From positions 62,001 through 126,000 of the forward strand of contig JAHIRF010000005.1 in NCBI GenBank assembly GCA_018818785.1: a DNA stretch of 64,000 bases, written 5' to 3'. The position numbers and the translations under genes are program-made. The stretch comes from Thermoplasmatota archaeon (GTDB taxonomy: Archaea; Thermoplasmatota; Thermoplasmata; UBA10834). Under the pieces are notes generated by a model. The model was not told where the DNA came from and did not search any database. It worked only from the letters and a program-made list of their open reading frames with translations. Positions 19,034 to 28,835 of the stretch are shown piece by piece. Every line of letters starts with the position of its first letter. Positions within the stretch are counted from its first letter, which is position 1.

Positions 19034-20209
19034 TCACATCTCGATCAGCATACCGACCGCGTTCCCCCCACCTAGGCAGAGGGTTGCCAGACCACGGTGC
19101 GCGCCGCGGTTCTTCATGGCATAGACCAGCGTGGTCAGGACACGTGCGCCGCTGCATCCGATTGGATGGCCGAGGGCGACTGCGCCACCGTTCACGTTGA
19201 ACCGATCCAGAGGGACGGCGAGCGCGCGGATCACGGCGACCGAGGCTGTCGAGAATGCTTCGTTGTGTTCGAACAGGTCGATATCCTCTATGGTCAGCTT
19301 GTTCCGCTCGAGAAGCTTGCGAACGGCATCGATCGGGGCCTCCATCAGAAGCTCCGGTTTCGTTCCCGTCGTTACATAATCCACAATCCTGGCCAGCGGA
19401 GTGATTCCTTTCTCGCGGGCGACTTCTCCATCCATTATGACTAGAGCCGAAGCCCCGTCGTTGATGCTCGATGAATTGCCGGCAGTCAGGATACCGTCGT
19501 TGCGAAACACGGGTTTGAGCTTCCCCAGCGATTCGATCGATGCGTCCTCTCGCGGACCCTCATCGGTCGAGAATATGATGTTACCCTTCTTCGAGGGTAT
19601 CTCCACGTCGACCGTCTCGGCCCTGAATGCCCCGGCCTTGATGGCGGCGATGGACTTCTTGTGGCTGCCACATGAGAATTCGTCGGCTTCGAGCCTCGTG
19701 ATGCCGTGCTTCTGTGCGACTATCTCGCCAGTGTTGCCCATGTGGAAATCGTTGAACACGTCCCACAGACCATCCCTCACCATGGAATCGATGAGTTTGG
19801 AATCGAACAACTTGTACCCGAACCGCGCCTTCTCCAGAAGGTAGGGTGCGTTCGACATGCTTTCCATGCCGCCTGCGACGATGATCTTCTCACGGCCGGC
19901 TAGAATCGCATCGCTTGCAAGCATCACTGCCTTCATGCCGGATCCACAGACCTTGTTTATTGTCAGCGCAGACACGGAATCTGGCAGCCCTGCCCAAAGA
20001 GCGGCCTGCCGGCCAGGGTTCTGGCCCAGACCTGCAGGTAGGACATTGCCCATAATGCATTCTTCGACTTCTCCCGGCTCGATTCCCGCGCGTCGTACGG
20101 CTTCCTTGACGGTCACGGCGCCCAAACGTGGTGCGCTCATGTCCTTCAGTGCTCCTCCGAACTTGCCAATGGCAGTCCTCGTCGCACTTGCGATTACCGG
20201 TTGTGTCAT
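19034..20209 (-). CDS. Acetyl-CoA C-acetyltransferase (thiolase)
   Basis: NKVCGSGMKAVMLA, GGMESMSNAPY, GGAVALGHPIGCSGARVL, CLGGGNAVGMLIE. Confidence 0.95.
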   Translation of the reverse strand: MTQPVIASATRTAIGKFGGALKDMSAPRLGAVTVKEAVRRAGIEPGEVEECIMGNVLPAGLGQNPGRQAALWAGLPDSVSALTINKVCGSGMKAVMLASDAILAGREKIIVAGGMESMSNAPYLLEKARFGYKLFDSKLIDSMVRDGLWDVFNDFHMGNTGEIVAQKHGITRLEADEFSCGSHKKSIAAIKAGAFRAETVDVEIPSKKGNIIFSTDEGPREDASIESLGKLKPVFRNDGILTAGNSSSINDGASALVIMDGEVAREKGITPLARIVDYVTTGTKPELLMEAPIDAVRKLLERNKLTIEDIDLFEHNEAFSTASVAVIRALAVPLDRFNVNGGAVALGHPIGCSGARVLTTLVYAMKNRGAHRGLATLCLGGGNAVGMLIEM

Positions 20210-20278
20210 TGTTTATCACACTCCCAGCACCCCTGGCTGTCGATGCAGGATGTGGTCAATTGATTCGAATATCTGTAT

Positions 20279-21643
20279 TTATATTTTGTTGATGGCACCC
20301 TTCGACATTCGCCGAATCGGCTTGTGAAGATGGCGCCTAGAAGATACCGGGGGCTCGTACCACCCAAGGGCTAACCTCCTAGGTTCCTCGACTCTCACCG
20401 ACGAGGAGTCGGATGCGCGAGATCCGCACTTCTTGCACCTGAAGCCCTGGCCACGGCCCATCGACCCCATGGATTTCCCGCATTTCACACATGCCGGATT
20501 TCTCACCTTTTTGACATCCCGGGACAGGTTCTTGATCTGCAGCTTCTCGACATTCAATGTCCGTGGTGATGATCTGACCGATCCGAATGCGACCACCTCG
20601 TCCCCGGGAATCAGCGATCTGGCGACCTCCCTGAAGCTCTTGGATGGTTCGTAGAACGCTGCATCGATTTCTGAACCGTCGGAGATCCTGATGACGACAT
20701 GACCGCCAGGGATTGTCACCGGCATCGTAGTCACGCGGGCCTCGACCTTGACCGAATCACCGGGACGAAGCTGGCGGATCCTCTTCCTGACGATATGGTC
20801 CTCGGTCCCCTGATTCGAGAGATACACCAGCCATCGTTCGGGCTTCTCACCCCGGATCATATCGCTTGCGAGCAGAAGGTCGCTCTGAGAATCACCCCGG
20901 ATTCCATATAGGACAGGGCAGGGAGATCCAGGAACTATCGCCACGTGGCCGTTCTCATGATCATAGTTGTTGAATGTGCTCGCGACGCTCTTGTCCATCA
21001 CAATGACACTGGCATCATCGATCACCCTCTCTTTGCCGAGCATGGAGGGATGCCGGTAAGTGATGACCTCCCATGTGCGGTCCCGTGGTCTCCAGGCAGC
21101 AGCTGCAGCGGCCCCGATTAGTCCTCTGCCGCCTTTGTACACCTTCCACTTGGCCCCGCATCCTCGAAGGATCGTCTCTACATCCTCCAGTCGGACTATC
21201 TCCCTCACTGCCTTCCAATACAGCGAAGGGGGTGGGCGATTCAATGTGCATAGGATGCCAGGGTTCGTGCTATGATATTCGAAACGGGCATTTGATTCCA
21301 GAACCTCTGCCGCACGGGCAAGAAGTTGTTCGGGGTCGACCGGAGTGCCGCTTCTGAAACACTTGATCGTGCGGCCTCCGATGTGACCGCAGACGGCCTC
21401 TCGTCCCGTTCCAGTCCCGAGCTGGATGCTCACCGCAGCATTGCCTCTCGTCTTCCAGGGGACGTTCGGGTTCAGCCTCACCAGCCTAGGCAGACCTATG
21501 AGATCATAGTCCCTCAACTCGTCTAGCATCAGGGTTGCGAGGTATGTCGTGCACATACCCTCGGGTGAGTCCGTATCATCGAAGGCGAGCGTTGTCCCGG
21601 GCACAATTCGCCGAACGTCCGCAACCAACAAAAGGGTTGCCAT
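20279..21643 (-). CDS. tiaS: tRNA(Ile2) 2-agmatinylcytidine synthetase TiaS
   Basis: LAFDDTDSPEGMCTTYLATL, OB domain and C-terminal zinc ribbon CVKCGKSMGSMGRGQGFRCKKCG; MATLLL start gives TGATG overlap with the upstream gene. Confidence 0.92.
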   Translation of the reverse strand: MATLLLVADVRRIVPGTTLAFDDTDSPEGMCTTYLATLMLDELRDYDLIGLPRLVRLNPNVPWKTRGNAAVSIQLGTGTGREAVCGHIGGRTIKCFRSGTPVDPEQLLARAAEVLESNARFEYHSTNPGILCTLNRPPPSLYWKAVREIVRLEDVETILRGCGAKWKVYKGGRGLIGAAAAAAWRPRDRTWEVITYRHPSMLGKERVIDDASVIVMDKSVASTFNNYDHENGHVAIVPGSPCPVLYGIRGDSQSDLLLASDMIRGEKPERWLVYLSNQGTEDHIVRKRIRQLRPGDSVKVEARVTTMPVTIPGGHVVIRISDGSEIDAAFYEPSKSFREVARSLIPGDEVVAFGSVRSSPRTLNVEKLQIKNLSRDVKKVRNPACVKCGKSMGSMGRGQGFRCKKCGSRASDSSSVRVEEPRRLALGWYEPPVSSRRHLHKPIRRMSKGAINKI

Positions 21644-22287
21644 CAGGCCACGGGGCGAATCGCCCAAACTTGGAGACCTGTGACAAATACATCACTATCA
21701 AAGACCAGGGTGCAATCCAGTATCCAGAAACCGTCCCGCAGAGTCCCCAAAGACTCGCAAGGCCATAGAGCTATACTCGATTCGCGGTGTTCGTCGAACA
21801 GGCGATAGGCCCCGTCCGAATCATGTTCGACCAGACCTGTCAGATTGAATCGATCGCCTTCGAAGAGCTGCCAGGATGCGCGGAGTGTGGAGAGTTCCAG
21901 CGCATTCTCCGAAGAGGATATCTGTTCGATCTTGCCATAGACGGTAAAAAGGGTGGGCCCTTCTTCGTCGAATGATATCTCGCCTTCTGCTCTGATCTCG
22001 TCACCTATGGACACCTGGCTGCTGGGAGGGGAAGCTGCAGAGGGGGTGCAAACGACCTTCAACGAGTATCGCCCGGATTCGTCGATCATCATGAGGATCT
22101 CGGTGCCTGACTCGTATCGCTTCAGGCTCGTGAGTATGCCATGGGTCACCACCCTGGCCCCGTCAAAGTCGGAGGATAACTCATCGATGGAGAGTACAGT
22201 CGTTTCTACCCCGTATGAGAGCAGCAACACGGAGGATATGGCAAGGGCGGCGATCGCGGCATTGCATCTCGGCCCTGGCAGATCCAT
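21643..22287 (-). CDS. Membrane-anchored/secreted OB-fold-like protein
   Basis: N-terminal hydrophobic helix then IDELSSDFDGARVVTHGILTSLKRYESGTEILMMIDESG..IGDEIRAEGEIS pattern of nucleic-acid-binding OB folds. Confidence 0.55.
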   Translation of the reverse strand: MDLPGPRCNAAIAALAISSVLLLSYGVETTVLSIDELSSDFDGARVVTHGILTSLKRYESGTEILMMIDESGRYSLKVVCTPSAASPPSSQVSIGDEIRAEGEISFDEEGPTLFTVYGKIEQISSSENALELSTLRASWQLFEGDRFNLTGLVEHDSDGAYRLFDEHRESSIALWPCESLGTLRDGFWILDCTLVFDSDVFVTGLQVWAIRPVA

Positions 22288-22547
22288 GCGTTTCCGATTC
22301 GCGAGGGGATGCTATAGGATGTGGGCTGCATGTAGCGGTCTGCGAGCGATTCTGTCAATCATCGGGAGGTGGTCGCTCGGACCCACCGTTCGATCGATCC
22401 TTGTATGTACGATCATTTGCACCTGGCAGCCAGTGGGACATCGGGCTCTTGATGCTGAACACCACGTGTATCACCCGTGCAAAGATAGAACCGCTGGAGC
22501 AAATCCTTTTAACATTATTCAGATTACCATCCCTCTAAGGTGAGCGA

Positions 22548-22931
22548 TTGACCAAGAGGATAACGATTGAATATCGATTCGAACTGAGCGTGCTCATGGT
22601 TATAGTGTTCGCTTTGGTGACACTTGTTGGAATCGTCGGCGTATTCTTCGAGGATTCGCTGCCATCATCCATCTCGTTCCTGAGCGATATATCGACGCCT
22701 TTTGGGGCCTGGGTGTATTGGCTGGTCATCATGGGCCCGATCGGCCTGGTCTCTGGGATATGGTGGCTCTATGATTACGTGAAGAAGTCCAGGAAACTCG
22801 GGAACCTGATGAAGACCCCGAGCAAGGCGAAATTCGTACGGAACCTGGACGACATCGAGTATCTCGCATGGTCACTGCCGCAGCGATTCGAGGATCGTGT
22901 ATTGGATCGCAAGAAGGGGTTCGGGCTCTAG
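22548..22931 (+). CDS. Small membrane protein, archaeal conserved type (possibly DUF3198-like)
   Basis: 127 aa, two TM segments and basic C-terminus; SD-like GGTGA upstream. Confidence 0.6.
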   Translation: MTKRITIEYRFELSVLMVIVFALVTLVGIVGVFFEDSLPSSISFLSDISTPFGAWVYWLVIMGPIGLVSGIWWLYDYVKKSRKLGNLMKTPSKAKFVRNLDDIEYLAWSLPQRFEDRVLDRKKGFGL

Positions 22932-22985
22932 GCACCGTACAGGCCCCCCTGTGGTTCTACTGGAGGAGTTATACCCTACACTGCC

Positions 22986-24269
22986 TCACGAAAGGGGCGG
23001 GGGCTGAACGAGGATCGTCCCATTTGATGCTCTCAACCAACCAATGATCTTCTCGGAATCATCGATATTGCACCTCACGCTCAGTCGAATATGATCTTCC
23101 TTGATATCGCTGATGACATCCGATAATGGATGAAGTCTAGAAATCAGACTGTAACTCTCATCAACGATTGGGAGTGATGCTTCGATGACATGATTCCTTC
23201 CCTGCATCTCATGTATACGTTCTCTTATGAGATCCAATCCATCTTTTGTGAAAGAGGATACGAATATCAATTGTCTTGAGCCTATAATCCCTTGAATAAT
23301 CTTACGTGATTCTTCTATCTTCTCTGAGGAAATCTTATCCATCTTTGAACCGATAGCTACGATTGGTGTGTCGCCTACCTTTGGAAGGAGTATGTCGAAA
23401 GCAGTCCTCATCTTCATCTCAAGAATCTCAGTATCATCGCTTGAATCGAATACGAACAGGACGAGATCTGAATAGAATATCTCTTCAAGGGTTGATTTGA
23501 AAGCATTGATGAGGTCTGGAGGAAGATCTCTAATGAATCCAACCGTATCTATCATCAGTACATTCCCTTTCATTCCAGGGATTCTCCTGGTCGTTGTCGA
23601 CAGAGAAGAGAATAGTTCAGAACTGACTTCGACATCTGAACCACATAATGCATTCATCAACGCGGATTTCCCTGCGTTCGTATATCCTGCCAATGAAACA
23701 AGCAGATAACCTTGTTCATGACGTCTCGATCTTTTCACTCCTCTACCTTCTGATATATCTATCAACTTCTTCTCTAAACGTTTGATATGAGTTCTTGCAT
23801 GTTCATAGTACACATCAGTTGCATATGCACCACCAGATAGGAACCCTGGTCGTTCACCGCTCTTGGCCTTGTTTACCCATTCACGCAAGAAAGGTTGCTC
23901 ATATCTCAATCTGGCCAATTGCACCTGTGCGATTGCCTCAGGAGTCTGAGCATGTTCTGAGAATATTCTGAGGATCACTCCAACCCGATCGATGCACTCC
24001 TTCTGGAATCTCATCTCGAGGACATGATGTTGTGATGGTTTGAGATGACCATTGATCACAATGACATCTGGGTCAATTCCCTTGATTTCTTCTACAATCT
24101 CGTCTATCTTCCCAGGACCAAAATGGCTCGCACTATGAGGGACGTCGCGCTTCTGAACGAATTCCTTCACGATTTCGTATTTCAGAGTATGAAGCAGCGA
24201 GTACAGTTCAGATAGGTCTGTGGTTATCGATAGTATGACTGCGCGCATTTGATGCGAACCATGTAACAT
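22986..24269 (-). CDS. hflX: GTPase HflX
   Basis: ARLRYEQPFLREWVNKAKSGERPGFLSGGAY, SLAGYTNAGKSALMNAL, DTVGFIRDLPPDLINAFKSTLEE. Confidence 0.95.
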   Translation of the reverse strand: MLHGSHQMRAVILSITTDLSELYSLLHTLKYEIVKEFVQKRDVPHSASHFGPGKIDEIVEEIKGIDPDVIVINGHLKPSQHHVLEMRFQKECIDRVGVILRIFSEHAQTPEAIAQVQLARLRYEQPFLREWVNKAKSGERPGFLSGGAYATDVYYEHARTHIKRLEKKLIDISEGRGVKRSRRHEQGYLLVSLAGYTNAGKSALMNALCGSDVEVSSELFSSLSTTTRRIPGMKGNVLMIDTVGFIRDLPPDLINAFKSTLEEIFYSDLVLFVFDSSDDTEILEMKMRTAFDILLPKVGDTPIVAIGSKMDKISSEKIEESRKIIQGIIGSRQLIFVSSFTKDGLDLIRERIHEMQGRNHVIEASLPIVDESYSLISRLHPLSDVISDIKEDHIRLSVRCNIDDSEKIIGWLRASNGTILVQPPPLS

Positions 24270-24299
24270 AATCGTGAATGATAATGCATTCTATGCCGG

Positions 24300-24625
24300 A
24301 ATTCGACTGGAAACGGGGGTATCTCGACCGAACCTTCCGATGGAATTTTCTACACTCCGTACGCTGAGGGGTCGGAAAAACACCTCCATATGAAATGAAG
24401 GGGGGTCTCTACTCTGATGTATGCGTGTATACATTCCTCTGTTATGATCAAAATGCACATTTCTCGAGGTTTGCTGGCCAAATCAAAACCTAGAAATTCT
24501 GGGCCTGCGGGAAAAATGGGATTTGTAGATAATATTAACACTTAAGTACGGTGCCCCGTATTCCCCAAATCCCACCGTTTCAAGTGGATTCCGAGAACGG
24601 CTTCCACAGGAAGCAGCGGGGAGGG
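24300..24625. other. oriC: Candidate replication origin region with ORB-like elements upstream of orc1/cdc6
   Basis: ORB-like: TTCGACTGGAAACGGGGGT (24302-24320), TCCATATGAAATGAAGGGGGGT (24385-24406), minus-strand ATCCACTTGAAACGGTGGG (24571-24589), TTCCACAGGAAGCAGCGGGG (24602-24621); AT-richer stretch ~24420-24545. Confidence 0.6.
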
Positions 24626-24655
24626 GAAAGACCTTTTGGCTTTCGGGGGCTATCG

Positions 24656-25891
24656 ATGCAGGACACCATATTTCAACAGTACATAAGGTCCAAATCAATT
24701 TTCAAAGGCGACAGGGATGTGTTGCGGCCATCATACATACCCGACGAGCTACCGCACAGGGAAGAGCAGATAAATCAGCTCGCCTCCATCCTCGTCACCG
24801 CCTTGGAAGGGCAGAGGCCCTCGAACGTATTGTTGTTCGGTAAGACTGGAACTGGAAAGACCGCCACCATCAAGTATATCGGCAAGGAAATCAAAAAGGC
24901 CAGGTCAGACCTCCGCAACGTGCACTTCCTATACATGAACTGCGAAGTGGTGGATACACAATACGGCGTCTTGCAGAACATCGGCAACGAGTTCATCGAG
25001 GATTTCGAACAGAGAATACCATTCACTGGGTGGAGCACGGAACGCGTCTATAACATCCTGCGGGAGAAGATAGACGAGGACCGGAGGGTCATCGTCATCG
25101 CCTTGGACGAGATCGACAAGCTCGTCTCGAAGAGCGGAGATGATGTGCTGTACCATCTATGCAGGATCAACGATGACCTGAAGAACGCAAAAGTGAGCGT
25201 GATAGGCATATCCAACGATCTCAAGTTCACCGAATTCCTTGACCCCCGGGTCAAGAGTTCATTGAGTGAGGAGAAGATGGTCTTCCCTCCATACAACGCC
25301 GAACAGTTGCGAGACATACTCGCGCAGAGGTCCGCACTGGTATTCGAGGAGAACGTCCTGGAACCATCGGTCATACCTCTCTGCGCCGCGCTGGCCGCGC
25401 AGGAGCATGGGGACGCCAGACGAGCGCTGGACCTGCTGAGAGTCTCGGCGGAGATCGCAGAGAGGAATCATCTGTCCATCGTGAACGAATCCGATGTGAC
25501 CAAGGCAAAAAACAAGATCGAACTGGACTGCGTCACCGAAGCCATACGTACGCTGCCACTGCAATCCAAGATGATATTGATGGGCGTGGTGCTCAGCGGT
25601 GAGCGCGGGTGCGGAAAACTGACCACCGGCGACCTTTATGAGACCTACAAAGAACTCTCCCAATGTACGTCGACCGCGGTATTGACCCAGCGCAGGGTGA
25701 CGGACTTGGTGTCCGAACTCGACATGCTCGGACTCGTGCACGCGCGCGTCAAATCCTTCGGTCGCGGAGGCCGGACGAAGGAGATCGAGCTCAGCGTCCC
25801 GCAGCATGATGCCAAGAAATCTCTCGAAGAGGATGAGACACTGGGTCAGCTGAAGAACTATCGGCTGAGGTATCAGACGACTCTCATGTAA
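24656..25891 (+). CDS. cdc6: Orc1/Cdc6 replication initiator
   Basis: LLFGKTGTGKTATIKYIGKEI, VIVIALDEIDKLV, C-terminal wHTH; start at MQDTIFQQ proposed (ORF opens at 24551). Confidence 0.95.
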   Translation: MQDTIFQQYIRSKSIFKGDRDVLRPSYIPDELPHREEQINQLASILVTALEGQRPSNVLLFGKTGTGKTATIKYIGKEIKKARSDLRNVHFLYMNCEVVDTQYGVLQNIGNEFIEDFEQRIPFTGWSTERVYNILREKIDEDRRVIVIALDEIDKLVSKSGDDVLYHLCRINDDLKNAKVSVIGISNDLKFTEFLDPRVKSSLSEEKMVFPPYNAEQLRDILAQRSALVFEENVLEPSVIPLCAALAAQEHGDARRALDLLRVSAEIAERNHLSIVNESDVTKAKNKIELDCVTEAIRTLPLQSKMILMGVVLSGERGCGKLTTGDLYETYKELSQCTSTAVLTQRRVTDLVSELDMLGLVHARVKSFGRGGRTKEIELSVPQHDAKKSLEEDETLGQLKNYRLRYQTTLM

Positions 25892-25900
25892 GGCCCGATT

Positions 25901-26947
25901 TCATAGGTTCTCATCTGGAGGCGGGACCGGTTCCGTCGCAGGCGGTTCAGGTGGCGGTGTCTCCACGGGCTCCGTCGCTCCGATTTGTTGCTGCGCATCG
26001 AATTCGTGTTGAGCCGTCTCTCTCCTCTTGGCGATCTTCTTCCTTATTCTGAATGTGAGCACCACATCGACTACGATGGGTGCGGCCACGATGAATGCCA
26101 TGCTTATCCAGAGGTTCCTAACACTGTTCTCTGGGGCAGGGCTACCGAGCGAGTCCGTAGCCCACAGTTTCAGAAGTCCGAACCATGGCATCTCACCTCT
26201 TGCGATGCCAACTACCCAATCCAACTTGACTGGGCTGTATCTGCTCGCCAGAGATTGGTCGACATTGAGATTGTGATCTCCCTTCGTGATGTATCCGCTC
26301 GGAAGCGTCGAATATTGTCGGAATGCGGTTATGATCCTGCCAATGTCGATTGATGTGGACGTGTCCCTGTATCCGACGTTTCGTATCGTGAGTGTGCTTG
26401 TCAGATGATCCCAGGTATCCGATGGGTTGGAAGTGCTCCACTTGTTGTCCTCATCGGGTATATCCTTCAGGGACGGCGCGCTGTAGCTGACCCCGTCCGC
26501 GTTGCCCTGTAGGTATATCATCGCCCTATGGATGATGGGCGTGCTAGTCAACTGACCGTTCACCCTGTAGATGACGACGTCTCCGTAATCCCCGTAGGTC
26601 TTATGCCCCGAGGTGTAGCCGTCCATGTATGTCTGGATATCTGTAACGGAATCGACGTCCTTGACCAGAACCAGATCTCCGGTATCGATTGCCCCGATGT
26701 AACTGGTGTTATCATTACTGTGCATCATACTGTCCGATTCGACGACCACGAGCGGTGGCCATAGACCCGTATATGCGTACATGACGACGAGGATGCTCAA
26801 AACGAGTGCCAAAGCTATGCCTGCATCCCTCAGGAATTGGAGCCCGGGGGATAGTTTCTTCTTGCGCTCTGGCACACTTCCCTCGCTCGCCACAACGCCA
26901 TGAGTGGAAGTAAGGTATAAAATGAATATGGTGCGCCCAGAAGTCAT
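25901..26947 (-). CDS. Archaeal signal peptidase I with Pro/Glu-rich cytoplasmic tail
   Basis: VVVESDSMMHSND catalytic Ser motif, GDLVLVKDV, TKGDHNLNVDQ. Confidence 0.88.
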   Translation of the reverse strand: MTSGRTIFILYLTSTHGVVASEGSVPERKKKLSPGLQFLRDAGIALALVLSILVVMYAYTGLWPPLVVVESDSMMHSNDNTSYIGAIDTGDLVLVKDVDSVTDIQTYMDGYTSGHKTYGDYGDVVIYRVNGQLTSTPIIHRAMIYLQGNADGVSYSAPSLKDIPDEDNKWSTSNPSDTWDHLTSTLTIRNVGYRDTSTSIDIGRIITAFRQYSTLPSGYITKGDHNLNVDQSLASRYSPVKLDWVVGIARGEMPWFGLLKLWATDSLGSPAPENSVRNLWISMAFIVAAPIVVDVVLTFRIRKKIAKRRETAQHEFDAQQQIGATEPVETPPPEPPATEPVPPPDENL

Positions 26948-27018
26948 CGGTTCAGCCCGGTGTCATCAAAAACAGTGAAACTGATGTCGAAAAGGGTTTG
27001 ATCGACGGCCACGCCCGT

Positions 27019-27300
27019 TCAGCTGCAAGTGCAGTTGTTAGCGGGGCAGTCGTTCACTACATCGTAGTCGTAGGTGTAGTTGTAGTCGTAGTTGAACTCA
27101 TGAGGGGTCTGCGTCGTGTCTCCGCCGAACGCCCACTGCCACATGTGCTGCCACATGTTCATGTGACCGGCCCCGTCGTTTGTGCCCATGCCCTTCGAGT
27201 CCGAGCTCGAGGCGGTCAGGGCGCCGCTCGCTGCTGCGATCCCGGCGAACCCGAGAACTGCGACCACTCCGACAATCGCGACTATGATTGTTGCCTTCAT
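27019..27300 (-). CDS. Small secreted/anchored peptide with Met/His/Trp-rich and Tyr/Asp-rich segments and Cys-rich C-terminus
   Basis: 93 aa: signal-like helix then GHMNMWQHMWQWAFGG, NYDYNYTYDYD, CPANNCTCS; SD GAGGTG upstream. Confidence 0.6.
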   Translation of the reverse strand: MKATIIVAIVGVVAVLGFAGIAAASGALTASSSDSKGMGTNDGAGHMNMWQHMWQWAFGGDTTQTPHEFNYDYNYTYDYDVVNDCPANNCTCS

Positions 27301-27403
27301 TTCTTATTCACCTCTCTCTTTCGGCGCTTGGAGCCCGGATACCCCGGTCGCCCTTCGCGCCTCTTGAGTCTATACTTCGGTGAAAGGGTATTTGGACCTA
27401 TGC

Positions 27404-27454
27404 TGAAAAGTGGCTCGTACCTTTGCACCTCGGTGAAAAGTGAGATGAAAAGTG
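27404..27454. repeat. Three direct repeats TGAAAAGTG (27404, 27434, 27446) in intergenic DNA
   Basis: Exact 9-mers read directly. Confidence 0.85.
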
Positions 27455-27463
27455 CCATATGGG

Positions 27464-28069
27464 CTATCTTCTGAGGTTGATCCTGATCTTGTTGGTGGAG
27501 CCGTGCCTCTCCTTGGAGATGACCCCCTTCTGCTCGAGTCGTTCGAGGACCCTAGATACCTTGGCATTGGACATTTTCGTACGTTGCATGAGATCCTTCT
27601 GCAGGGCTTCTCCCCCAGAATCCATGACCGATTTGAACATGGTCCTCTCATCCCCCGAAAGCAATCTCAGGGCGAGGTACCTCTCCTCCATGTCCTTGTC
27701 CTCAGAAACGGTTGCCTCTTCGATGACGGGCGATGAAACCTTCTCTTCCTCGACCGCAGATTTCGGAGACGCCACCTTGTCCTTAGTCACGAGGGCCCTC
27801 TCGTCCTCTGGTGGTGGAGGCAAGGTCATCGAGGGCGGGAGGGGCACATACTCCTCTCGAAGGAGTATGAACATCACCGCGACGGCGATGATCAAAGATG
27901 CTAGGATGATCAGGGCGAGGTTGGACGTGGAATATGTATGGACATTATCCCACATGCCCTTCTGGTCCTCCGTGGTGTCGGTTGGCGTGTTGTTGAGGAT
28001 GGCGTAGGCCAACAGCGCTATCGCGATGATTGCGAGGACTGCGGCGATGATCTTTGTCCATTTAGTCAT
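27464..28069 (-). CDS. Membrane-anchored winged-helix (MarR-like) regulator
   Basis: Two TM segments then ALRLLSGDERTMFKSVMDSGGEALQKDLMQRTKMSNAKVSRVLERLEQKGVISKERHGSTNKIRI; start at MTKWTK proposed. Confidence 0.85.
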   Translation of the reverse strand: MTKWTKIIAAVLAIIAIALLAYAILNNTPTDTTEDQKGMWDNVHTYSTSNLALIILASLIIAVAVMFILLREEYVPLPPSMTLPPPPEDERALVTKDKVASPKSAVEEEKVSSPVIEEATVSEDKDMEERYLALRLLSGDERTMFKSVMDSGGEALQKDLMQRTKMSNAKVSRVLERLEQKGVISKERHGSTNKIRINLRR

Positions 28070-28190
28070 CCGGATCACTCTGATATCTCGGAGAATGTAG
28101 AACCTGATAGAATAAGTAAACGTTGGTCTGCCCCGATCGACGGAAAGATAGAAATCCATTCAGCGTCTTCACACAGCCTGGGCAGAGACC

Positions 28191-28673
28191 GTGTCAGGCA
28201 AGAACAACAGGCGCATATCGAAGGACGAGTACTTCATGAACATCGCCATCGAAGTCTCGCGCAGGAGCACGTGCACCCGCAGGCAGATCGGCGCTATCAT
28301 AGTCAGCCCACACGGGGAGATCAAGAGCACTGGATACAACGGCAATCCGAGAGGGCTGCCTCACTGCGAGGAGATGGGGTGCATCCGAGACAAACTGAAC
28401 ATCCCCTCCGGAACGCGTCTGGAGACCTGCACCGCAGTTCACGCCGAGCAGAACGCACTGATCCAGGCAGGGACCAATGCTCAAGGTTCTACGATGTATT
28501 CTACAATTGTGCCCTGCCCAATATGCGCTAGGATGATACTCAACTCACAGATCGTACAAGTGGTTTTCATAGGGGATTATTCGGACCTATCCGGCTTGGA
28601 GTTGCTAAAGCAGGGCGGAATCAAGGTGACCAGACTGGACAAAGCCTCCTTCGAGGGCCGTCTCCCACACTGA
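28191..28673 (+). CDS. dCMP / ComE-type cytidine deaminase family
   Basis: TAVHAEQNALIQAG and CPICARMILNSQIVQVV zinc motifs. Confidence 0.93.
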   Translation: MSGKNNRRISKDEYFMNIAIEVSRRSTCTRRQIGAIIVSPHGEIKSTGYNGNPRGLPHCEEMGCIRDKLNIPSGTRLETCTAVHAEQNALIQAGTNAQGSTMYSTIVPCPICARMILNSQIVQVVFIGDYSDLSGLELLKQGGIKVTRLDKASFEGRLPH

Positions 28674-28835
28674 CAGGGCATTCTCTTACCTCTGGACCTT
28701 GCACATATACGCGTGCCAAATCGTCGAATGTCGAAAATTGTCGCCAGATTACTGAGACTCACTCGTCGAATCGTCGATGTACATAGAAACAATTATCCGC
28801 AAAAGACCGTTATCCAAAAAACTGAAGTGGCTTTC

